Source of the DNA: Dioscorea cayenensis subsp. rotundata | Lineage: Eukaryota; Streptophyta; Magnoliopsida; Dioscoreales; Dioscoreaceae | Reading direction: 5' to 3' | Length of the DNA stretch: 64,000 nt | Assembly: GCF_009730915.1 (NCBI RefSeq) | Contig: NC_052474.1 | Coordinates: forward strand, 4,127,501 to 4,191,500 | Shown here: positions 1-13,803 of the stretch, one piece after another | Position numbering within the stretch: position 1 is the first letter of the stretch | How the letters are laid out: every line of letters begins with the position of its first letter | Position numbers and translations under genes: made by a program | The notes under the pieces: generated by a model | What the model was told of the DNA's origin: nothing | Seen by the model: only the letters and a program-made list of their open reading frames with translations | The model's database searches: none

Positions 1-378
1 GAAAGCTTGGATTTTTCCAGGAAGCAGGTCTTCCAGATACCAAGGGAAAGCATGGCCATTACTAGAAACCAACAGGAAGGTGAAAAAGCCATTAGTGCTT
101 TGTGGATGAGAAAAGTTGGCAATTTTGAGGTGATGCGGAGATTCACTACCTTGCTGCCATATGGAACATGGATCCTGAAACCACTAAGAATAATTAAATA
201 TATAAAAACAGATACATTTTCTTCAAAATTCCAAACTTTGAGAATTAAGGCTATATATATATAAAAAAAAAACCTAAAATCTCAATCAAAATTGCCTCTT
301 TAGTAGAAGTTTCAAGATTCAATTTTTACTAAAAATTTCGTAGATTTTGAGAGGGAGAAAGAGAAAAGAGAAACCAAC
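1..378 (-). other. Intron 1 of the IQD gene, running off the left edge
   Basis: This stretch follows the donor site of the IQD first coding exon on the minus strand. I looked for the expected second exon, which in this family continues the IQ67 domain with an ARRALRAL-like segment, and did not find it, so it must lie outside the window. Positions 1-180 are less AT-rich and open in one frame on each strand, but I recognise neither translation. Confidence 0.5.
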
Positions 379-771
379 CAGATAACCTCGGAACGTTGCT
401 TGGATCTTGATGGCGGCCCAGTCCTCTCGCTTCAAACCACCAAAACCCACAGCACCGACGCCTCTACCACTACTCGTCAGCCTCACCACCGCTGCCGCCG
501 CCTGCGCCGCAGCCACAGCAGCCTCCGCTACCGCCGCTGTCGCCGCAGCCACCGCGATCGCCCTCTTGCTCTCCTCCTCCGCCGTCGCCGTTACGACCTC
601 CCTATACGACCCCCTCCTTTCCTCCCCCACCGGCGCCCGCATCTCCCTCTCCCTCATCGACTTCCCAAACCCCCATCTCTTCTTCTCCTTTCCGCTTTCC
701 TTCCCCGCCGCTCCACCGCCGGACTTCTTCCCCCCAAGGAGGCCCTTCAACCACCTCACCGCCTTCCCCAT
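379..771 (-). CDS. IQD: IQ-domain (IQD) calmodulin-binding protein, first coding exon, partial
   Basis: IQD proteins are plant calmodulin-binding scaffolds that associate with microtubules, the plasma membrane or the nucleus. The exon opens with MGKAVRWLKGLLGGKK, the usual IQD N-terminus; an in-frame ATG 11 codons upstream (804) is less likely to be the start. An alanine-rich linker follows and then the beginning of the IQ67 domain, EDWAAIKIQATFRGYL. The exon is exactly 131 codons and stops after codon 16 of IQ67 at a GT donor (378-377). This is the phase-0 position at codons 16/17 that is diagnostic of the family. The exon is strongly GC-rich, which explains the long antisense reading frames on the plus strand. 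The rest of the gene lies beyond the left edge. Family assignment is near certain; the exact subfamily member is not determined. Confidence 0.9.
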
Positions 772-1595
772 ACCCTCAGCCCTCACCGGCGGCTCCCCCA
801 CCACCCGCTCATCGAAATCAAGAAACCAAGAGCGGGAAAACGGAAAACAGAAACCAAAAGTAGAAAGCCAAGAGAAAATTAGGAAAAATAAGGGGTCTTT
901 GAGGGGCCAGAGAAGGTGAGAAGCGTAGGCACTAGGCAGAGAGCTAAAAAGCTCTGGGCTTTGAAGTCACACTTAAATAGTAATACTAGTTATAATAATT
1001 AAATAATAAATTGACAATAAAGGAATTTTAATCCAACTTTATTGCTTAATTATTCCTTACAATAACGACAACTTGGAATTAAACTACTACGCCGCCCTTT
1101 TATTTCAAACATCCCCCTGATGTACAATGATATCATGATTTAGAAAAAAGACAAGGGTTTAGATGAAAAATTGTAAGGATACAGAGTTCTCGTGTGCCGC
1201 CGGCACTGGATAAGGAAGACAGGTGGTCACGGGGATGATGGAGGGACGTTGGATTAGGATGTAGCGGTGGATGAGGAGGGTGGTGGGTCCGGAAACCGAG
1301 GAGGTGAGGATAAGAGAGCAGGCGTTGGATTTGGTCTGGTGATCGGACGGTTGAGAGGAGAGGAGCAGGTGGGGGCCGGCGTGATGGGAGGGGAGGGGTT
1401 GAACATGTGGAACGGTGTGGCAGCGCGAAGGTGTTCACATGAGTGGTCAGCGTATGCCGAATCTAGGGTTACTGCTTGTCTTTGACTCTGTTCAATGTAA
1501 CTGTTCCAATTCTTGAATGTGTTTATTTATTTATTATTTATTCATTTATCAGGAGATGCTTAATAAATCTATATTTATAATGAACCGTAATAATA

Positions 1596-1630
<35 letters not shown>

Positions 1631-2530
1631 CATCGAGCGGTTTGGATGTCCCTGATTTTTTTTCCCCAGAACTATGTGTAAATTAACGGGATTGTAAAAA
1701 AATATAAAAATGCACTAATTACTATTGATTTATTGTCTCTCTACTATATAACACTGGAGGGTAAAACCACTATTTTTTTCACAAGAGACTCACATTCGCT
1801 AATAAAGAGTATTATGTCCAAATATACTATGCATGCCATTGGACCCAAACATTAGACCTAAATAAATGTATTAGTATTAGACCCAAATATTATCATTAGA
1901 CCTAAACAATAGTTGACTTAATATTAATTTTTGAATTAAATATTTTTTTATTAATTTATTTTAATTTGCTTCCACAAAATATGTGTTGCGAAAGTGATAG
2001 ATTGTTTTATTTAAAAATATTCTCTTTAGTGGCGAGTGGCTATAATTCATTAATTCTTCTTTTCTTGCAAAATTGGATACATTAAAGTTGTAAAATTAGG
2101 GTATAAATCTATCCACGTTTCAATGGGTCAGTTACGAAAACATGGTGATGGGTAGATAGCATAGCACGTTCTCAAGAGAAACAGGAGGGAATGTATGTTC
2201 TTTGGTTTTTCCCCCCCAAAAATTCTAAATTATATTTATATGTATATATATATATATCTTCAAGCAGCTTTTCAACAAATGATAGAGAAAGGGTTGTTTC
2301 TTTATTATATTAAATTATTACAGGGAAAACGACTACAGGGTGAAAGAGTCTACCTTTGTATTTTATGAAATTTCAAAATTCTAAAGCATAAAAAAAAGCC
2401 TCTGTTTTTTTGTTTTTTTTTTTTAATTTTTAATTTTTATTTTTTAAGGCAACACAACTCTTGGACTACTACAGCAACACTTTCATGAATTACTGGGTAA
2501 GACACTGTTACTCATAAAAACGTTGGTACA
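772..2530. other. Upstream/intergenic region of the IQD gene
   Basis: This holds the presumed 5' UTR and promoter of the IQD gene. It includes a GC-richer patch at 1180-1450 with short frames on both strands that look like composition artefacts. An (AAT)n microsatellite lies near 1590-1628 and a short (AT)n near 2242-2258. I see no supported gene. Confidence 0.4.
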
Positions 2531-2534
2531 TTAG

Positions 2535-2790
2535 TTTTTAAGAATAAAGTTAATAAAACCACAAATTTATTAAAAAAAAAGAAGAGACAGTCTGATGAAA
2601 AAGAACACGAACAAAAAAAGTCTAAAAAAATAACATACTAAAATCCTCACCAGGGATGAAGAAAAGCAGTGAAAGCAAAAGAGCAGGGAAGAAAGAGAAA
2701 ATGAGACAAGCTGGGACGATGAAGTCAACCGTCTGAAAACACAGGCCCGCCTTACTAGAGGATAGGAGGGACTACTCACGATCGCGATGT
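2535..2790 (-). mobile_element. LINE 3'-end fragment (minus orientation)
   Basis: On the plus strand a sequence around 2548-2570 (taataaaaccacaaattta) matches the 3'-terminal motif of the LINE at 27581-31252 and of two other fragments at 11808 and 48806. The fragment would therefore lie in minus orientation. The right boundary is not clear, and no target duplication was identified. The call rests on the shared terminal motif only. Confidence 0.35.
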
Positions 2791-3723
2791 CAGTCGAATC
2801 GCCCGATGAAATCGATGGGTTTAGTCTCGAAAAAAATTGAGGAGCGACTGATCCTCCGAAAGCAGTCCTCGATGGTATCTTGATGAAGGTTCTCTAAATC
2901 GTCTCTTGGATCTTCAGCGAAAATAGAAATTGACACCATCCGCCCAATTTTTAACATAAATTATCTTGAAGAACATTGAAGCATGCTCTATAAAATCATA
3001 TCAACAAAAACATGAAATCTGTCAGCGAAAATCTTCAAAACAATACTGAACCATCTCAAGGAATATTAAACACACCAACTCTAAACCCCCCACGCCACCC
3101 CCCGTCTAATGGCCTATCTAGCACCCGAATGATTTGAGTTCCCAAACAAGAAGCCTGCCGTTGAAAAGAAGGCTTGCAAAGTCTTTTCACACTTTAAGCA
3201 TGTCAAGAAGACATTTCAACATCTCATCACACACAAGTATTTTCATGCATGACTTATCATTTATATTTCATGTCTCTATATATATATTTAAATTAAAAAA
3301 AAAAAGAAAAATAGTTCAGACAAAATATATACTACTGAGCCTTAAGAAAAACTTCACATCTACTTCCCAACCCAATAACTGGTAAACAACCCTATTTCAC
3401 AATTCAAAGATAAAGAACTTGAGTATCCCTGGTGGTGTACAAAAAGATCAACAATACACTAAATTATCGTCTGAAATGATATTGATGTGGTTCAATAGCA
3501 GTGGGAACAAATTTCCCTTGAAAAATTTCTTCCCTTGTTGATAATGTTGTTGAGTGTTGATTTGATTATCTCATATGCCCTTAAATTCTTGAACTTGAAC
3601 AAAAGCAGGACTTCAAATGCCTCAAAATTCTCTTTGCTATGAGTTAAATCTATACATGCAGTAAAAAACATGAAAGGATAGAAAGCAAGTTATATACTCC
3701 AGAGAAGTATAAGCAGAAGGTGT
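2791..3723. other. Intergenic region and presumed 3' UTR of the PAS-Raf kinase
   Basis: The segment 2770-3120 is less AT-rich and may be more of the LINE-like insertion, but I recognise no domain. The last few hundred bases before 3724 should contain the 3' UTR of the minus-strand kinase gene. No other gene is visible. Confidence 0.3.
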
Positions 3724-6700
3724 TCACTGTCTGGAACTCCGGCCGCCTCCAGGGGGCAGAGGTGGCCTCAACAAGCCAAGCAGTTCCCCCAGCCGGCCTA
3801 CCAATTCATGGAAAGACGGACGACGTGCTGGATCACTGAATTCAACTCGGAAGGCATTGACGCATAATAAAATTTTAGTGAATTGCTCATCAAAAGATTA
3901 TATTAAAAAGAATCTCAGAGAATGTTGTATAATGAATTAATGATATTTGATCACCTTTGCCAGCAGTCACAAATAATGGCTGACACGTTTGGGTCTATCC
4001 CTTCTGGTAACTCCAGGCGCTGGTCCATAAATCCCACAACACCAACCACCTGATGAACAAGTCAAACTTCACTACTTCCATCTATAAAATAGTTTTTTTT
4101 TTAAAAATTTTTTTTAATTTTTTGAGTAATTATGGATAAACAAGGCATGTGAAACTATAAGGTGGAGCTTGCTTTTCGTGTGTGAAACAATAAAAATGTT
4201 GTCTTTGAGAGTACCTGAAGAGGGATGAGATGGGCCCATGGGATGGACTCTGTCATTAGCTCCCATAGTATGACACCAAAGCTGTACACGTCTGACCTGT
4301 TGCCAATCATTCCATGTCATTTTTGCTTTATTAGCATTTACTCACGTCTTTTGAAGTTTAAAACGTACAGAAGAGAGTATTGCCTACTGGAACGGAGAAG
4401 AAAAGAAGAAAATGTCAGATGAGTTGATTACTTTTCATTGGAGAATTCACCCCGAAGAACCTCTGGTGCCATCCACTGTGGCTGCAGAATCACCATAATT
4501 GTCAGCATGAATGAATGAATGCATGAAACTACTCATGGAAAGTACAGCATTAATATATCATCAGTTTCTTGCACGAATTCCAACTAATATTTACAGGATT
4601 TAACATAAGAATGCATAATCACCAGGAAAACTATTTTATAAATTTTGGACCGGTGCTCTATTGGTCATTGCAAATGTTATAAGAGGATTCACAATCATTT
4701 GCAGTATATTTGCTTGCTTTTGGCATGGACAATTGGCTTTATCTACAAAAGCAATTTTCTTATTGTTGGACAAGATTCTTACCGTTCCTCTTCCGGATTT
4801 TGCTGTCAAAACAGTTGATTCCTTCAGGCAAGATAGGCCAAAATCTCCAACCTTTCCAAAGGATGAAATTGGTGCTGTCATCTTAAAAATGAAGTTTGTC
4901 TTGATATTGCAAGAGTATTTCCATATTCATACCTTAACAGTCCAGTTCTTGTCCACCAGTAGATTTGAAGATTTTAGATCTCTATGTATTATCGGTGGTT
5001 TTCTGCAATGCAAGTAATTCATACCTCTAGCCTGCACCACCTTACAACTTTAGTGTTTTATTTAAAAAGGGCATATCGACTTTATTCAATCTCAGGAAAA
5101 ATTTTAAAGATAAATTTGGATCTATTAAAGGAACCCACAACATCAAGTGCCATCCTCAAGCGCCTCCGAAAATCCAAAGTTTGAGTGTTCTTGTGCAGTG
5201 CTCTGAATAGACTTCCTCTGGTCAATAGAAGTGTGACATTTGGCTTTAGTTAAGGATTTTTCTGCAGAAAAGCTGTGGATGATAGTAGGATTTGAAACAT
5301 ACTACCTCAGGAAAGCCCCTCTTGTTACCTTGCTAACAATTCCGTGACAATGGCTAGTTTATCTGGTGAGTACACAGCTCCCATGAACAACAGAACATTT
5401 GGGTGCCTCAATCTTTTCATTATGGCAATCTGAAATACGTAACCATAAAAAATTAGTCACTCTTTCTATTTTTCTTTTCAGGTAGAGTTTATACCTCTTT
5501 TTTGTATTCCAATAAAAGTTCCTCGCGATAATCCTTCCCAAGATATACTTTTATAGCGACATCCTGATGGACAAATGACAAGATAGTTGTATCACTCGTA
5601 CATAATTATCAGCAATAGACTGGAAGGGAAGCTCCAGCTAAAATAATTACCGAACCATTCCAAATCCCTCGATAAACAACAGCATAAGAACCTGAAATCA
5701 TTAAATAAAGACAGCTAATATGAGTGGGCATGCTTTGCAAAATTCATGAATGAATGCATTTGCTGCAACCTGCCCAAGAAGGCTTTCAGATGTCATTTAC
5801 AGTGGTATTCAATGTTATCAAGCAAAGTAGCTGAAGACCGAGCCACATGTAAAATATCAATGATGACCTTGTGAGAGATTGGATTTACCTTGTCCTTGAA
5901 ATTTATGGAGTGGTGTTGGTGTGTGAGATGTCTTCAAAAGCATTTGATAGATTTGATCTTATACCTTTAAGTATCTAGCTCTCTTATTGAGAACAGCATC
6001 ACTTAATGTGCTTGTGCTTAATAGAACAAATTTAATATGTTGCAATGTGATGGTGTACTTTCTACAACTTCTTCACTTTATGTATAGTTAAGAAATTTCA
6101 TAATCTAGGTAATGCATGCCTACAAACACATTCCAAAGAAGGAGTTCCAATCTGCAGACAACATATGCAACCAGAAATATGCTCCTAAATGAACATCATA
6201 TAAAATTGTTCTTCAATAGTTTCCAACAATCTCATATATAAATATATATATATATATATATATCAAATTGTGATCTTCAAATAATTCTTACCATAAATCA
6301 GCAATATTAAGATTTGGTTATACCATTATACCTTCACCAATTTCCTCTCCCAGAAGGAGATCATCCCAACAAATCTCACAATCTGAAAATGCATCGGCAC
6401 CCTTTTCTCCTACTGTTGATGAAACTGCTTGGCTGCTGATCATGGTATCTTCTGAGGATGTTGATTCTGGGGAATGCAAGTCCTCCACTTCTTTATACAC
6501 TGTATTTTTCGTTAGCAGTGTACTTCTTTCTGATGAGATTTCATTGGAGTTTCTTTGTTCATGATGTACCCCGTCCATATTTCCATTTTGCTCATGTAAT
6601 AAAGGCAAGGACAAACGAGGTATGTCAATTTTGGACTGTTTGTTGTAGTCTAGCCAGCAACTGTCTAGGCTTTCATTGCCAACAGGGTTTGCCATGTGGC

Positions 6701-9700
6701 AGTTACCACTGTTGTTTTCTCCGTCGGAAAATGCATTCCCACTCTCGGAAAAATAACTTCTACCGGAACTTTTAACAGTTCTGTTAGAAGAACTGTGGAC
6801 CCGGCTCTGAATTTTTCTATCTGAGGAACCAGGGGATGAAGATATGAATGAATCAGCTTGTGTTTCCTTTTGATTCTCAACACATGGCTGATCCTGTCAA
6901 AGTTAAAAGATAACAATTAGCACCATAGTTCCCAACTCTTGCAATTCTGACTACAGCAAGCATTTGAGAGATAATTGAGATTAACAATTAACAAGATCTG
7001 ATAAAGAAAATAAATAAATAAATCATTCCTTTCTCAAACAATCATCTACCCCTCCCCTCAAGAAAGAAAGATAAGAATCTTGCGCTCATTTGCAGTGTAT
7101 TTGGCATCTGATAGTATAAGTATTATCTCAGCACAGATAAAATATTGATTTGCCAGAAGTCCTCTAGCTTCCTCATAAGCAAGTGTTGACATGAGATGTT
7201 TGGAGCCTTAGACGGCAGTAAATTAGATGAACATATTTTTCTGAAACTCAGAGTGCTGGTCCAATATAAGTGATTGCATTCACATCAAAGCCAGAATAAG
7301 AGGCCACGGTCTTGGGGGGTTTATCATTTATGATAATTGGTTTTTGGCAGTTTTCTTATCTTAATTTTCACTAAAATATAATGCCCTTTCTGGTTTTTTA
7401 TCCCTGAACAATTAATAGAAATATGATAAACATTAGCAAGATATTGCATGATAAATCATATACATATATATATATATAAATATATATGAAAGTGAAACTT
7501 ATAGCTTCCATCATTTAATTCCATAATTTTTTAATATCAAATTTATTCTTGTTTGCTTGATATGAAATAAATGGCAGAATATACCATTATCTGTGAAACA
7601 TGCGAAACCTTTTTGTGAAGATTAAATTCTTATGGAAGTAATTCATTCAACAACAAGCTAATGAATTTCAGTGGGATGCTTAGGTGCCAAATCCTTTATG
7701 TTGTTTCTCTTGGCCCTTGATAAACAAATGGATCTACAATCACATATAACTTCCAGTTGAATCACAAATTATCAGTAATTCTACATTGAAACTATAATTG
7801 ATGCTGTGACATGTTTAAAATGGTGCTGGAAATATGCTTGTGCTCCCAAGTACTTGTTGATAGAGAGCACTCAAAAGGAAATGTCTTAGAAGCAGATGTA
7901 TAAAGTTTGATAGTCTTGTAGTATAGTGGACACTTTAAATTGTATGTAATTTATCATATATGTATAATGCATGGATTAAACTAATAATCCCTTCCTAATT
8001 AAAATTAATTTGTTGCTTTGATGCAAAGAAAACAAAATCTGGTACTAAAAGAACTGGTCCAACACACTCATTGATCAGCACACTAAAACTTCCGTCAATA
8101 TCATCCATCAATATCAACATCCTGGTCACCATTCAGAATCCTTAGATCATCATAGGATATTGTGGTTATCAATCTTGGGACTGTACCAGCAAGTAAAGAT
8201 TTAGGCTTTGAAAGGCAATCCAAATGCATTTCGTTGAGTGTAATCTCCCAAAACTTGCATGATTCCATCTCTAATTACCCAAAACCATCACCCAAAGAAC
8301 AAATGACAAACAATCTCTATGTTTACAATAACAAACAACACTAGCTATAAGGTTCATCTGAACTTAGAGACTACATTTGCAACCATCTTTCGTTAGATAT
8401 TAAACTTCAACTAGCTAACCAACTGCATTGTAGGACATTAGTGTGGCCCTCAGCGACATTGGGATACTAGCATTTGACAACATGTCAAAACACTTATATC
8501 AGCCAATCCGTTGATTGTTTGCCAAAACCAGCTGCAGTGATGATTCTGCTGGCTGCAACGGAACAAACAACAATGGTAAAAATTAGCAGTCAGAACCCTA
8601 CTGGTTATTCCTAATTAGACATACCAGGTTGCATATGCCCTCCTTTGACATGGTACCACTGTCACCATTAGAAGAAGAGTTCTCCGTTAAATTTGGTTCT
8701 GAAGTGTCTATTATCTGCAAGGAAGCAAGTTGCCAGGATGAAAGGTTTTTAGTGAAATTGAAAATTATACTGTATATCTTCATGTATAACATTTCAAACT
8801 GGAAGTTGTTCAAAATCTATCAGCCATGTTGCCGAAAGTATGTTACTTTTTGAAATATACTAGATCATGCAAGAAAACACACATTTTTTTTTCACAGAAG
8901 AAAGATGCTTAAAAGATGTTGGTAGTAAATTACACTAGAAAGTCTTCCTCCAAATTATACAGATTCTATTGACGTGTGTAATTATCAATTACTCTCTGTA
9001 GTCTTCATATAAATTGCAATTGCTCTTTCTATTAGCAAGAAGTGAAACACAAGCCATTAACAGATTTTTATTTTTTAATTTTTTAATTTTTTTTAATTTT
9101 TTATTTTTAGGAGCACTTCCAAATGCTTATTTACCAACTCATTCAATTATATACAGTATTTCTCCCTAGCGGACCGTATTTTCTGAGCCATGTCTATGAC
9201 TTAACTAGCTGGTTTGGAAAAATGGTAGTCAGAGTATCTCCTAAAGAGGACAATACAGTCTCTAGAATTATAACTCACCTTTTTTATCAAATTGCGCGCC
9301 AAAAACTTTGCTGAATTAGTTTGAGTGTTTCTCTCTGCTTCTCCACGGCTGGGGCTTCCCCGAATTTGAAACTTAGAAAAAACCTTGGCAGCCTGTTATA
9401 TTCACCAGAATGAATAGACAAGCGCAGGATCTGATTAGTTGATACAATTGTGACAAGAAATGGTATCTTAGCAAATTTCTTCCACAACAAAGAATAGCAG
9501 ATTACCACGTTAGAGCGTTGATTTAATTTTGATAAGGTTTCCTCCAATTTAGTAGCCTTCTCCTCTAGGACCCTCCTCCCTGCTTGGAAATTGAAGATTG
9601 TCTTTGATGCCTGGCAGGATTTCGAAAGTGTCATGTCATTTTGCAGATACAGCCAACAACACTTGGTATATGACATTCAAAAGGATCCCAACTTACAGGT

Positions 9701-11418
9701 ATTTCATTTTCCTTGGGCTGCGGATTTCTCTTCTCCGTTGTGACATCATGCCTTTCCCAGAAATTTCCTCCCTCATTGTCAGTAATTCCAGGACTAGGGG
9801 ACACCATTTTTGAAGCCTGCTTGGATTAACATTGATATAATATATATTTTCGGAATTCAAGATAAGTGGAGAAAAAGTAGTAACCAACTAGATTTAGTAT
9901 AAATACCCGATTAGGTACAGACGACATAGTTTGTGTTTGTGAAGGCCATTGACCTCCAACAAAATTTTCATTGCCTTCTCTGAGTTGGACATTTTCTTGC
10001 TCTTTAAAAGCTCTTGCTCTATCTGAGGTCATATCATTAAACATTACTGTATCACTTGAAACAGTGATAACACCAACGAAATTGCCATCCTCATATAGTG
10101 GGCTCATCGTTACCAATGCCATAAAGATCTCTCCAGATTTCTTCTTTAAAGGGAACTGACCCGACCATGAGTGACCCTTGTTGATTCTATCGATGAGCTT
10201 TTCAAAAAATGCATGGCTTTGCTCATCGATGACAAGATCAGTTACACAGCTCCCAATTGCTTCATATTCCTTCCATCCAAAGATGTTTTCTGCAGGTCGA
10301 TTCCTGTACAGGGGAAAAAACCTTTGATGTTTCTATGGGCTGGCATGTATAAATGAAAAATATGGCTTGAAGAAAGAACTAAAAATATAGCCCTCCTGCA
10401 GTTTATAACAGCAAATTCTCCCTTTTATTCTGGATTTACTTAAACATATGTTGTATGCAATTTTTAAATACATATTTGGGTATTGGATGATCTCCGATTA
10501 GCGTGACATAAGAATCCCATGCTTTCATTTCTATTCTCTTCAGTTTAAAATGTCAGTCCAACACACTCCAAATGTGATAATTTTCATCCCCCAAAAAAAT
10601 CAGATGCTCCTACATGCGTCTCTTCAAACTAGTACATAATTTAACAGTCACAGCTATTTTCTAACCATACTCTTCATGAGAAGGGTATCCACAGTTCCTC
10701 TACTCTCAGCTCAAATGAAGCATACCAATTAAGTGATTCAGTCAATTGAACACACCACAAAGGGGAGAAGCACAAAATTAGGCAAGCATACTAACAAAGT
10801 GTAAGAACTACTTTGCATCAGTATTTCGTTTTGGAAACAATGAAAATCCATTCAGAAGGCACACACAATGTTTATTATGCTATAAATTAGAAAACCTAAA
10901 ATTCAAAAACAGAAAGAAATAAACCAAAAAACAAAAATGTAATCTCAGCTAAATAAGAAAGCAAGCAAAATAGGAATCCAATCGCAATCTCAATCCACCA
11001 AGAAATATAAATAAAAAACACAACTTTCACTGTCTCTATTGGCGAAAAAGCATCAAACTCGCATAAACTAGCATCAATCATCAAAATAAATAAAAAAAGG
11101 CAAAATAAACTAAGTAAAGGGAGGAAAAGAGATGGGCATCAGAGTTGACCAATAGATGATCTCGCCAGTATCGGGGCGGTAGACATGGAGAGCATGTCCC
11201 ATTTGTTGCAAAACCCTGCCATATGGCTCGCCGGCAAAGAATCCACGTATCAAAGACCTCTCCTCATCTCTCCCTCTCGCCATCACACTCCTCCTCGCTT
11301 CCCCTCCTCCTCCTCCTCTCTCTCTAAGAAGAACGCTCAGCTGCTCCCTAATCCTAGCCTGGCTCACCTCCAGGTCCCTGAATCTCTTCACCAGCGCGTC
11401 CCTCTCCGCCTCCGCCAT
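3724..11418 (-). CDS. PAS-domain Raf-like MAP kinase kinase kinase, 17 exons, 817 aa
   Basis: Predicted serine/threonine kinase of the plant Raf-like MAPKKK group with an N-terminal PAS domain (Arabidopsis Raf7-Raf12 type, as I recall subgroup B2; Raf10/Raf11 act in ABA and seed responses). Exons: 11418-11150, 10303-9907, 9816-9697, 9610-9506, 9392-9279, 8714-8625, 6893-6332, 5691-5651, 5563-5495, 5429-5329, 5217-5139, 5031-4933, 4851-4783, 4481-4432, 4296-4215, 4049-3955, 3835-3724. They sum to 2454 nt with no frame break. The PAS domain spans residues ~70-190 and includes [20 protein letters not shown] serine-rich linker follows. The kinase domain covers residues ~540-805 and has the glycine loop [11 protein letters not shown], the VAIKVY lysine, [14 protein letters not shown] and the DPARRPSF end. 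All catalytic residues are present, so it should be active. The largest intron (6894-8624) is AT-rich with no recognised insertion. Family is very certain; individual orthology is not. Confidence 0.93.
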
Positions 11419-11790
11419 GAACGACCAGCTCGTGATTCTTGGAGCTCGATGGCGATGGCCGCTATGAGCTCTGCCCTTGTTTATATATATATATATATAT
11501 ATTTATAACCATGATATGATATCCAACGTTGAGGACTTTGGGGGTCCCGTCACCGCTAGTAGCTTACCTTACATTTGTGCATTTTAGTCCTTTTGTTTTG
11601 AAATATTTCCCACCCTTTCATTTGTTATAATTACAAATACCTCCCTGTAACTGTTACTTTCCCGGGCTTGCAATTATACGGTCTTATTTTGCCGTGGAGT
11701 ATGTGTTTGGTTTTAAGACTAAGCTCTTGCGGTCACATAAATCCTATTATTTTTTAAATCAATACTCAATGTAGTTGAGTGATAATAACA
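11419..11790. other. Promoter/5' region of the PAS-Raf kinase
   Basis: GC-richer just upstream of the kinase start and then AT-rich. A TATA-like (AT)n tract at 11481-11502 lies about 65 bp upstream of the ATG. No other gene is seen. Confidence 0.35.
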
Positions 11791-12106
11791 TTTTTTTTTT
11801 TAATAAAAGTGAATAAACCACAGCTTTATTAGAAAGAAACAGAGTCTGAATACAAACAACCAACACGAAAAAACAAACGAAACAAAAAGCAAGAACAAGA
11901 AAATAAACGCATAAAGAAATAAAAAGAATGCTACACCAGAGGTATGACAATCCACAACAGAATAAGAAGGAACTAACAAGAGAAGAAGTGGTAGAAGGAC
12001 CCCCAATCAAGACCTGAGAAGATGAAGTCTACCAAGAGGCAACAGAGGTCTGCTCAGAAAAGTCAAGAAGGATCACCCAAGGCCCTGGGGACGCGTCGAG
12101 CTGCTG
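11791..12106 (-). mobile_element. LINE 3'-end fragment, 5'-truncated (minus orientation)
   Basis: The element starts on the plus strand with a T-run (its poly(A) tail read in reverse) followed by the motif gtgaataaaccacagcttta, shared with the LINE at 27581. A weak 7-bp direct repeat (acatttt) flanks it at 11788-11794 and 12107-12113. No coding frame survives. Confidence 0.5.
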
Positions 12107-12601
12107 ACATTTTATCTTATTAATTGATTTATATATATATATATATATATATAGCGCACAGTATACATTTATGGTGCCTAAATATTTTATTATTATTATT
12201 ATTTTTTTATTTTTTTTACATAGGTGACAAACACCATTCACGGAAGTTTACATGATGACTTTCTATATGGGATCCAATAAATTGTGAATAAATAGTATTG
12301 TTATAATATTTATACAGTATTATAATAGTACTATCGATCCAAAAATATTGATTTTGGATTTATTTATTCATTATTCAAATAATGATCCACTATATTACAA
12401 AGTAATTGTTAGTCTCTAGTGTTTATATAGTAGAATGTTGACATTTAAATAAATATTGTAAGATGATTTGCTCCATTTGATTTTCAAAAAATAAAAAAAA
12501 AAGTTTTATCATCTAAGGTTGCATTATAAAAAGATATGTGATTTTGATTTTTTATGCATAAATACGTAGGATTTAAATTTTTACAAATGTATATATATAT
12601 A

Positions 12602-12785
12602 TAGTGGTGGATCCAGAAATTTAGTTCAGCCCTAACTTCTTAGCTCAACTATGGTCGGCTCTATCCCGAGTTTCTCTTTTCTCAGAGAACATATTTAAAC
12701 TTAGTTAGACAAAGTTTTTCTAAGATTTTTCTACCGACCAGACCAGCCTTCAGTCGGAGTTGCCAACCATGTAGGTCTACCCCTG
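12602..12785. mobile_element. Small hAT-like MITE
   Basis: The left end reads tagtggtggatccag and the right end gtaggtctacccctg. Its reverse complement begins caggggtagac, resembling the CAGGGGCGGATCCA terminus common to plant hAT elements. Flanking TATATA sequence is compatible with an 8-bp duplication but is low-complexity, so it proves little. Confidence 0.4.
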
Positions 12786-13772
12786 TATATATAGGTTATA
12801 ATTTGTAATCATTTTATAGATTTTTATTATTGTAGATACCATTGTAATATTTAGTTGTTACATAAAAAAACTTATTTATAAGACTAATAATTGACTGATT
12901 GAGCTAAGATATCCATTCAGTCTTAAATTGAGACAAGCTAGAACTTTCAACATCGTCGTATTTGTCATATTTTATTGAAGTCAATTGAAATAAATAAATA
13001 TCTCATATAAATAATATCCTAAATAAACTGATAATTTATATATTTTTTTCATTAAATTCACAATAAACTTTGAACATAGTTATTAATTTTGATTTTTGAA
13101 AAAAAAAAATTATTTTGATATCTGAACTAAGCAAATGTATACATATATATATTTCTTGTTATATTTGACCTAATTAATCATATTACTTTTATTTTATAAG
13201 TGATATACAAAAAATGTTTATTTTTTGGTAGACTTTTTTTTTTAAAAAAAAAAAACTCAATAGATATGATTTATTTAAAACTCATATGTAAAATTTGCCG
13301 TAGGTATAGTATTGATGCACCGGTGGTGATCGTATCAGAGTGAATTGGCAGGTAAGCTTACAGAAAGCGATTGGACCAGACATCGTCCTCAGAGAAAACG
13401 CCACGTGTACCTACGGTCACTTGAACCGGTGACGCGTGGTCTGATTCTCGAGTGACGTTAACCACCATTATCGGATTCGGGTAAGGATTTATCAAGGTAC
13501 GGCTCCCGCCATCCGAGATCGCTCGGGGAATCGCGATTCGTACGTTTCTCTGACAGAATCGGACTCCATCTTTGTAAGTTACTACGTTTATGCCATTCGT
13601 TCTTTAAAATCCAGGTATCAGAATTATATAGTAACGGCAAACGAGTGGTCCTTATTCACGTGGCCCTAGTTCTTTTCTTTATATCTCTCAGAGATATACG
13701 TGGCCCTAACGATGGAGACTACTCCATTTTGCACCGTTTTGCCCACCAATTAATGCCTTCTTTGGCCAGTCA

Positions 13773-13803
<31 letters not shown>

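Noticed and set aside
7..264. 85-codon plus-strand frame at the left edge
   Set aside because: Lies in the intron of a minus-strand gene and matches nothing I recognise; both strands are open, so the frame is not informative.
400..919. Two overlapping plus-strand reading frames of ~160-170 codons
   Set aside because: They are antisense to the GC-rich IQD exon and consist of low-complexity Pro/Ser/Arg or Ala runs; the minus-strand frame has the real domain.
1133..1485. Opposed frames of 101 and 72 codons in a GC-richer patch
   Set aside because: Low-complexity translations without family resemblance or splice context; likely composition artefacts near the IQD promoter.
6458..6775. Plus-strand frame of 105 codons
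   Set aside because: Antisense shadow of kinase exon 7, which is in frame with the rest of the kinase gene.
13310..13740. GC-richer patch considered as an exon or promoter of an unseen gene
   Set aside because: No frame, splice-site pair or domain could be assembled on either strand.
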